Assembly (NCBI GenBank): GCA_030141605.1
Contig: JAQGDQ010000718.1
Coordinates: 1-39,547, forward strand
Reading direction: 5' to 3'
DNA length: 39,547 nt
From: Tubiluchus corallicola
Lineage: Eukaryota; Priapulida; Priapulimorpha; Priapulimorphida; Tubiluchidae
Within the stretch, counting starts at the first letter, position 1; each line of letters begins with the position of its first letter. The notes beneath the pieces were generated by a model, which saw only the letters and a program-made list of their open reading frames with translations, had not been told where the DNA came from and ran no database searches. Below, piece by piece: positions 31,677-39,547 of this stretch. Position numbers and translations under genes: made by a program.

Positions 31677-32023
31677 TGTTGTATTTTGTTTCTCTCAGAC
31701 GGCTCGTAGAGAAAACCAGAAAACACGTCGTCAAATTAAACTAGTTTATTATACGAGAATTCTACAACACAAAAGTATGAAGGAACGCGAAATGATTACA
31801 GTAAATGTGATAATCTGGAAACGTGAAAGCTTATCTGAGAATTTGAGAATACGAGGATACAAGAGAATAAACTTCAGCGGCCAGCTCCGCCTTATATATC
31901 AGTGCCAGGGAATAATCCTAGAAATAGAAAGTTCTAGAAACTTCTCCAAGGTAAGAAGATTGTTCTACTATACTATAGAACATTCTACAATATTCTATTT
32001 AATTCTAGTGGATCTCCACAACA
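31677..32023 (-). mobile_element. Likely solo LTR with heat-shock promoter (347 bp)
   Basis: On the minus strand it starts TGTTGTGG and ends TACAACA. It carries a TATA box TATATAAG (31891-31898) and AATAAA about 145 bp further on (about 31747). Flanks are ATAAT and AAAAT, a near-match 5-bp target duplication. Upstream of the TATA box is GAAnnTTCnnGAAnnTTC (31927-31944) with a further GAAnnTTC at 31978-31985. No gag or pol genes are nearby. It interrupts a LINE fragment. Confidence 0.6.
31927..31985 (-). promoter_or_regulatory. Heat-shock element cluster
   Basis: Four perfect alternating nGAAn / nTTCn modules with two-base spacing at 31927-31944, ending 28 bp from TATATAAG, plus a two-module site at 31978-31985. 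This is the HSF trimer-binding consensus at the distance usual in heat-shock promoters. Predicted transcription start is near 31865 on the minus strand. The motif is read directly. Heat response is inferred. Confidence 0.7.
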
Positions 32024-32197
32024 ATAATACATGGACAATGTTTTCTTTCACTAGTAATTTTCATTAGGATTATGACAGCATTGTCTAATTTGTCTTTATG
32101 ACCACTGAACACAGAATGTAGTCGAGTAACCAATTTTTAAATTTGCTAGCATGAACGCTCTCAGTATGCAGATTAATCAAATGCCATAGTGTATGTT

Positions 32198-32294
32198 CGT
32201 TGTATGTATGTATGTATGTATGTATGTATGTATGTATGTATGTATGTATGTATGTATGTATGTATGTATGTATGTATGTATGTATGTATGTATG

Positions 32295-32322
<28 letters not shown>
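32198..32322. repeat. (TATG)n microsatellite
   Basis: About 31 perfect tetranucleotide units. Confidence 0.98.
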
Positions 32323-32325
<3 letters not shown>

Positions 32326-32390
32326 CATTTCTCTTTGTTATCTGCAGCATCACCGTTAATTTTTAATATACTAATCTATTTATAAGAAAA

Positions 32391-32720
32391 GGCAGGAGAC
32401 TAGATGATCCTATGGTCCTTCCCTGCCCTGCTCCATGATTATAATTACTTAATATTTAAAAAACTTTTAATGTTAAACTAATTGGAGAAAATAAATGTTC
32501 TATGTCTATGTCTGTGTCTATGTCCATGTCTATGTTTTGTTAGCAGATGGTGTTAACATACAAACCGAAAATTCTAGTCAGAATTCTGATGGATTGTTTT
32601 CTGTATTGAGGTCTATGTGTATGTCAATGTCTATGTCTATATCCATGTCTATGTCTATGTCTATGTCTATATCCATGTCTATGTCTATGTCTATGTCTAT
32701 GTCTATGCTATTCACGTTAT
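32391..32720 (+). mobile_element. LINE-type 3' end with hairpin and TATGTC tail
   Basis: The stem GGCAGG / CCTGCC (32391-32396 with 32422-32427) encloses GATC / GGTC with loop CTAT in the same geometry as 26888-26928. AATAAA follows at 32490, then a TATGTC hexamer tail from 32500, interrupted once at about 32540-32610 and ending near 32706. Confidence 0.6.
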
Positions 32721-32769
32721 TTAATCGAGGTGTTTAATTTATGAATAAGCGTTGTTTGTATTCTTATAA

Positions 32770-33060
32770 AAATTCTCCGCGCGAGCGTTAAACAGCGTCT
32801 GGAGCCCCCAGAGGGCCACGTTAAGAAAAATTATTATACCGTGGCACCGAATTCTTGGTCGTATATCGTGCGTACGGATTAATAATTCTTGGCCACGATT
32901 TAATAATAATCAACGTGGCCCTTTGTGGATTCCATACGCTGCTTAATGTTTCCCAAGGACTGTATTAATAACATACGAATTCAATAAATACTTCTGTTTA
33001 TTGTCTGCAAGTGTCTTCTTTATGCACATTAGTCCACTAGACAGACTGAAAAATAAGCGT
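32770..33060. repeat. Inverted repeat and possible retroelement end
   Basis: GGGCCACGTT at about 32813 pairs with AACGTGGCCC at about 32912. AATTATTA and TAATAATAAT segments further in also pair. Downstream is AATAAATACTTCTG followed by TTATTGTCTGCAAGTGTC, like an R-U5 boundary. GC content is higher than the surroundings. Probably a retroelement piece. Class unknown. Confidence 0.4.
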
Positions 33061-34480
33061 TTCTGTTCATAAGTACTGTGAATATTGAATTTTTGAACAT
33101 CGAAATAGCTTGTTGTAACGATGTGTGCTCAGCAACTAAAGTTAAGCAACACTAATTTTGGTTGTTAAATGGATGACTGACAGCAGAAATTTCAATGTTA
33201 TACAAGCAGCTTAAGTTCCCGTTCATCAGATCAGTGAACTGAAGACCACATTTTACAACGGAAAGATCCTGATACTTTCGAGATACTGAAATAGGTAAGT
33301 GTTAAAAAATATCACTAAGGTATATATAAGAAATTAAATTAACTTAAATCATTTAGTAATGTCATTTTTTCTGCAATGTAACTTCGTAATGACGACTTCA
33401 TATTCATAATTGTTGCAGCAATGAAGATTTTTTTTAAATCTTAAACTTTTATTTCAAAGTTTCTTCAGTGAAAAACGGTGGTTAAAATGATATAAAGTAA
33501 AATATATAGTGTTTTAAGAAAATTAGTAAAACACACTACTATATATACAGCACGTACAATTACCCCCCCCCCCCAGACATTTCATTTACAGTTGCATTAA
33601 AATAAATTATACAGTTGTATACAGTAATATACAATCATATACAGTAATTTAAAAGGAATGTTACAAAAACTATTATATATATAATAATTTTGCACTGTCT
33701 CATGATATAAGAGTATATATACAACACGGTCAATTATAATTATATCCTTAATACATGTACCACAAACTTGCTTATAAAACATTTTAGCAAGTATTTATAA
33801 TAATGAAGTATAGAGGTAGTTAAACTGTTATCCCTGGAATATGTCTTAAACGAAATGGAAATAAATATTCAGGTACTTAACCTGTTATCCCTGGAATATG
33901 TCTTAAACGAAATGGAAATAAGTATTGAGGTAGTTAGTGTTATCCTTGAACTAGATTCTAAACAAAATTATTATATTATATATCAACAAAAAGTGTTCTG
34001 AAGTTTCAACCTGTAGATTACAATTATTACATATGGACGACAAACATAAGTTGGTTTGTGAGGTGAAACACAAGCATTCAAAGATGGTTATGTGTATACA
34101 GTAGCACTTCAATGACAATCAAATGCGAATATTTGCAGTATAGTTCGGTCTGTTAAAGCCAAATTTTGATCAAATAAGGACTGACTGGTTACAGCTGTCA
34201 CACTTTCGGGAATGTTTCTTTAGGTCATTTCAACAGCGTTTTGAACTTTTTTAAAATAAAATTTTGCATTTTGGCTCGCTGTCCCGGGACACTGAAAGGT
34301 AAAGAAATGATGCTGTATTTTCCAGGCTTATAACTCTAAAGCGTTCATAGATAGACACTTGGGTGCTATTATGGACGAATAGGAACTTATATGTGGGCTT
34401 TCATTTGGCAGCATGATTAGTGACCTTGCAACACACGAAGTGGCAGGACCATTCTCTTGACCTTTTAGTGTCCGGGGACA
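33061..34480. other. AT-rich DNA with one short tandem duplication
   Basis: A ~70-bp segment (CTGTTATCCCTGGAATATGT...CGAAATGGAAATAA) is doubled at about 33825-33930. A C-run is at about 33563-33575. No gene recognised. Confidence 0.6.
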
Positions 34481-34489
34481 GAGGGACAA

Positions 34490-34941
<452 letters not shown>

Positions 34942-35019
34942 AATGCAAAATTGTATAAAAATGTCCAAACTGCTGTTAAAATGGTTTGAAGAAACAATCC
35001 GTAAAAATTTGGCAGTTGT

Positions 35020-38000
35020 ATCGAGTCAATCCCCTTTATTTCTGCTAACAGACCAGACTAGTATTCACAAGTTTAAAGACAGCCCCCTTTATTTCTACTA
35101 ACAGACCAGACTTGTATTTACAAGTTTAAAGTTAGCCCCCTTTATTTCTGCTAACAGACCAGACTTGTATTTACAAGTTTAAAGTTAGCCCCCTTTATTT
35201 CTGCTAACAGACCAGACTAGTATTCACAAGTTTAAAGTTAGCCCCCTTTATTTCTACTAACAGACCAGACTAGTATTTACAAGTTTAAAGTCAGCCCCCT
35301 TTATTTCTGCTAACAGACCAGGCTAGTATTTACAAGTTTAAAGTCAGCCCCCTTTATTTCTACTAACAGACCAGACTAGTATTTACAAGTTTAAAGTCAG
35401 TGTCTTTATTTCTACTAACAGACCAGACTAGTATTTACAAGTTTAAAGACAGCCCCCTTTATTTCTGCTAACAGACCAGACTAGTATTTACTAGTTTAAA
35501 GTCAGCCCCCTTTATTTCTGCTAACAGACCAGACTTGTATTTACAAGTTTAAAGTCAGCCCCCTTTATTTCTGCTAACAGACCAGACTAGTATTTACAAG
35601 TTTAAAGTCAGCACCCTTTATTTCTGCTAACAGACCAGACTAGTATTTACAAGTTTAAAGTCAGCCCCCTTTATTTCTGTAACAGACCAGACTGTATTTA
35701 CAAGTTTAAAGTCAGCCCCTTTATTTCTGCTAACAGACCAGACTAGTATTTACAAGTTTAAAGTCAGTCCCCTTTATTTCTACTAACAGACCAGACTAGT
35801 ATTTACAAGTTTAAAGTCAGCCCCCTTTATTTCTGCTAACAGACCAGACTTGTATTTACAAGTTTAAAGTCAGCCCCCTTTATTTCTGCTAACAGACCAG
35901 ACTAGTATTTACAAATTTAAAGTCAGTCCCTTTATTTCTGCTAACAGACCAGACTAGTATTTACAAGTTTAAAGACAGCACCCTTTATTTCTGCTAACAG
36001 ACCAGACTAGTATTTACAAGTTTAAAGTCAGTCCCCTTTATTTCTGCTAACAGACCAGACTAGTATTTACTAGTTTAAAGTCAGCCCCCTTTATTTCTGC
36101 TAACAGACCAGACTAGTATTTACAAGTTTAAAGTCAGCCCCCTTTATTTCTGCTAACAGACCAGACTTGTATTTACTAGTTTAAAGTCAGCCCCCTTTAT
36201 TACGGCTAACAGACCAGACTAGTATTTACTAGTTTAAAGTCAGCCCCCTTTATTTCTACTAACAGACCAGACTAGTATTTACAAGTTTAAAGACAGCCCC
36301 CTTTATTTCGGCTAACAGACCAGACTAGTATTTACAAGTTTAAAGTCAGCCCCCTTTATTTCTGCTAACAGACCAGACTAGTATTTACAAGTTTAAAGTC
36401 AGGCCCCTTTATTTCTGCTAACAGACCAGACTTGTATTTACAAGTTTAAAGTCAGCCCCTTTATTTCTGCTAACAGACCAGACTAGTATTTACAAGTTTA
36501 AAGTCAGCCCCTTTTATTTCTGCTAACAGACCAGACTTGTATTTACAAGTTTAAAGTCAGTCCCCTTTATTTCTGCTAACAGACCAGACTTGTATTTACA
36601 AGTTTAAAGTCAGCCCCCTTTATTTCTGCTAACAGACCAGACTTGTATTTACAAGTTTAAAGTCAGCCCCCTTTATTTCTGCTAACAGACCAGACTAGTA
36701 TTTACAAGTTTAAAGTCAGCACCCTTTATTTCTGCTAACAGACCACCAGACTAGTATTTACAAGTTTAAAGACAGCACCCTTTATTTCTGCTAACAGACC
36801 ACCAGACTAGTATTTACAAGTTTAAAGTCAGTCCCCTTTTTTTCTGCTAACAGACCAGGCTAGTATTTACTAGTTTAAAGTCAGCCCCCTTTATTTCTGC
36901 TAACAGACCAGACTAGTATTTACTAGTTTAAAGTCAGCCCCCTTTATTTCTCCTAACAGACCAGACTTGTATTTACAAATTTAAAGTCAGCCCCCTTTAT
37001 TTCTGCTAACAGACCAGACTAGTATTTACTAGTTTAAAGTCAGCCCCCTTTATTTCTGCTAACAGACCAGACTTGTATTTACAAGTTTAAAGTCAGCCCA
37101 TTTATTTCTGCTAACAGACCACCAGACTAGTATTTACAAGTTTAAAGTCAGCACCTTTTATTTCTGCTAACAGACCAGACTTGTATTTACAAGTTTAAAG
37201 TCAGTCCCCTTTATTTCTGCTAACAAACCAGACTAGTATTTACAAGTTTAAAGTCAGCCCCCTTTATTTCTGCTAACAGACCAGACTTGTATTTACAAGT
37301 TTAAAGTCAGCCCCCTTTATTTCTGCTAACAGACCAGACTAGTATTTACACGTTTAAAGTCAGCCCCTTTATTTTGCTAAAGACCAGCTTGTGTTTACAA
37401 GTTTAAGTCAGCCCCCTTTATTTCTGCTAACAGACCAGACTAGTATTTACAAGTTTAAAGTCAGCACCCTTTATTTCTGCTAACAGACCAGACTAGTATT
37501 TACAAGTTTAAAGACAGCACCCTTTATTTCTGCTAACAGACCACCAGACTAGTATTTACAAGTTTAAAGTCAGTCCCCTTTTTTCTGCTAACAGACCAGG
37601 CTAGTATTTACTAGTTTAAAGTTAGCCCCCTTTATTTCTCCTAACAGACCAGACTTGTATTTACAAATTTAAAGTCAGCCCCCTTTATTTCTGCTAACAG
37701 ACCAGACTAGTATTTACTAGTTTAAAGTCAGCCCCCTTTATTTCTGCTAACAGACCAGACTTGTATTTACAAGTTTAAAGTCAGCCCCCTTTATTTCTGC
37801 TAACAGACCAGACTAGTATTTACAAGTTTAAAGTCAGCACCCTTTATTTCTGCTAACAGACCACCAGACTAGTATTTACAAGTTTAAGGACAGCACCCTT
37901 TATTTCTGCTAACAGACCAGGTTTGTATTTACAAGTATAAAGTCAGCCCCCTTTATTTCGGCTAACAGACCAGACTAGTATTTACTAGTTTAAAGTCAGC

Positions 38001-39283
38001 CCCCTTTATTACGGCTAACAGACCAGACTTGTATTTACAAGTTTAAAGTCAGCCCCCTTTATTTCTGCTAACAGACCAGACTAGTATTTACAAGTTTAAA
38101 GTCAGCCCCCTTTATTTCTGCTAACAGACCAGACTAGTATTTACAAGTTTAAAGTCAGCCCCCTTTATTTCTGCTAACAGACCAGACTTGTATTTACAAG
38201 TTTAAAGTCAGTCCCCTTTATTTCTGCTAACAGACCAGACTAGTATTTACAAGTTTAAAGTCAGTCCCCTTTATTTCGGCTAACAGACCAGACTAGTATT
38301 TACAAGTTTAAAGTCAGTCCCCTTTATTTCTGCTAACAGACCAGACTGTATTTACAAGTTTAAAGTCAGCCCCTTTATTTCTGCTAACAGACCAGACTTG
38401 TATTTACAAGTTTAAAGTCAGCCCCCTTTATTTCTGCTAACAGACCAGACTGTATTTACAAGTTTAAAGTCAGCCCCCTTTATTTTACTAACAGACCAGA
38501 CTAGTATTTACACGTTTAAAGTCAGCCCCTTTATTTCTGCTAAAAGACCAGACTTGTGTTTACAAGTTTAACGTCAGCCCCCTTTATTTCTGCTAACAGA
38601 CCAGACTAGTATTTACAAGTTTAAAGTCAGCACCTTTTTTTTCTGCTAACAGACCACCAGACTAGTATTTACAAGTTTAAAGACAGCACCCTTTATTTCT
38701 GCTAACAGACCACCAGACTAGTATTTACAAGTTTAAAGACAGCACCCTTTATTTCTGCTAACAGACCACTAGACTAGTATTTACAAGTTTAAAGTCAGTC
38801 CCCTTTTTTTCTGCTAACAGACCAGACTTGTATTTACAAATTTAAAGTCAGTCCCCTTTATTTCTGCTAACAGACCAGACTAGTATTTACAAGTTTAAAG
38901 TCAGTCCCCTTTATTTCTGCTAACAGACCAGACTAGTATTTACAAGTTTAAAGTCAGCACCCTTTATTTCTGCTAACAGACCACCAGACTAGTATTTACA
39001 AGTTTAAAGACAGCACCCTTTATTTCTGCTAACAGACCACCAGACTAGTATTTACAAGTTTAAAGTCAGTCCCCTTTATTTCTGCTAACAGACCAGACTT
39101 GTATTTACAAGTATAAAGTCAGCCCCCTTTATTTCGGCTAACAGACCAGACTTGTATTTACAAGTTTAAAGTCAGCCCCCTTTATTTCTGCTAACACACC
39201 AGACTAGTATTTACAAGTTTAAAGTCAGCCCCCTTTATTTCTGCTAACAGACCACCAGACTAGTATTTACAAATTTAAAGTCA
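35020..39283. repeat. 53-bp satellite, about 80 copies
   Basis: The unit is AAAGTCAGCCCCCTTTATTT + CTGCTAACAGACCAGACTAG + TATTTACAAGTTT. Recurring variants are ACTTG for ACTAG, a 3-bp insertion giving GACCACCAGACT, GACAGCACCC for GTCAGCCCC, and CTAGTTTAAA for CAAGTTTAAA. Variants recur in the same order, which shows a higher-order repeat. The array may extend no further, as the last unit ends at AGTCAGTG (about 39283). Confidence 0.97.
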
Positions 39284-39547
39284 GTGTCATTCGGTCTCTG
39301 TGAACAATCGGCTTCTAATCAACGAGAGCTCATGAATAATGTAACAACGTATAGTCGATTCCCGGAGTCTGGATTATGTGTCCCGTTAGCTTCCCAACCA
39401 AGGAATCTGGGATTATTTTTCACAAGTCATTTGTGTGAAGTTAAGTCGATGGAGATTTCAATGCTACTAATTGAGCTGATGAGCATGAGTGTTGTATGCG
39501 TGTCTGCCAACAACAAAGTTGGATGATGTACTCTAGTCTGGACGAAA
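39284..39547. other. Single-copy sequence after the satellite
   Basis: An 80-codon plus-strand frame (39284-39526) begins at the array boundary. I do not recognise it, and neither a signal peptide nor a domain is seen. Too little sequence to judge. Confidence 0.3.

Noticed and set aside
31400-31726. 108-codon gene driven by the heat-shock promoter
   Set aside because: The frame joins LTR sequence to a truncated LINE tail and then enters the tandem repeat. It has no independent support as a gene.
35020-39283. CRISPR-like appearance of regular 53-bp repeats
   Set aside because: Contiguous satellite without spacers.

Overview
This is a eukaryotic, animal-type window. It has genes split by GT-AG introns, tRNA-derived SINEs, at least five decayed LINE 3' ends, Tc1/mariner remnants, LTR-like elements and an exceptional load of minisatellites. 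Nothing in it reads as bacterial or phage DNA. The split C2H2 zinc-finger gene, the LRR membrane protein and the sulfotransferase exon point to an invertebrate animal, perhaps an arthropod, but I cannot name a taxon from sequence alone.

Layout. 1-4500: AT-rich DNA with TA-repeat tracts and two minisatellites. 4590-5300: a SINE fused to a dispersed repeat (family X). 5605-5977: a possible secreted pentapeptide-repeat protein broken by one frameshift. 6215-6715: a dead Tc1 transposase. 6995-7258: an LTR-like element. 7326-9440: a LINE 3' end whose 3' UTR has swollen into about 50 copies of a 37-bp unit. 9958-12660, minus strand: two copies of a carbohydrate-sulfotransferase exon region, part of which has become a ~68-bp minisatellite, with a LINE fragment in the middle. 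12762-14230: a 66-bp array.

14597-16898 (+): a two-exon C2H2 zinc-finger gene (144 aa) whose stop codon abuts an inverted tandem array. 19803-28625 (+): a four-exon gene for a small type I membrane protein with leucine-rich repeats (292 or 275 aa). All its splice phases agree. Its second intron holds a TA-flanked foldback-like element built of 42-bp repeats, a LINE and SINE, family X and a 12-bp array.

28737-30400: a mariner-type element with internal 109-bp repeats and a ~366-bp block of only G and T. 30375-31460: further tandem copies containing its terminal sequence. 31677-32023 (-): a likely solo LTR with a perfect four-unit heat-shock element next to a TATA box. 32391-32700: a LINE-type 3' end whose hairpin covaries with one at 26888-26928. 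34490-34940: SINE plus TTA tract. 35020-39283: about 80 copies of a 53-bp satellite with higher-order structure.

The two well-supported genes are the zinc-finger gene and the LRR gene. Most long open frames here are repeat arrays whose period is a multiple of three. The best leads are the covarying LINE hairpin, the heat-shock LTR, the foldback-like arrays, the exon-derived minisatellite and the G/T-only block.
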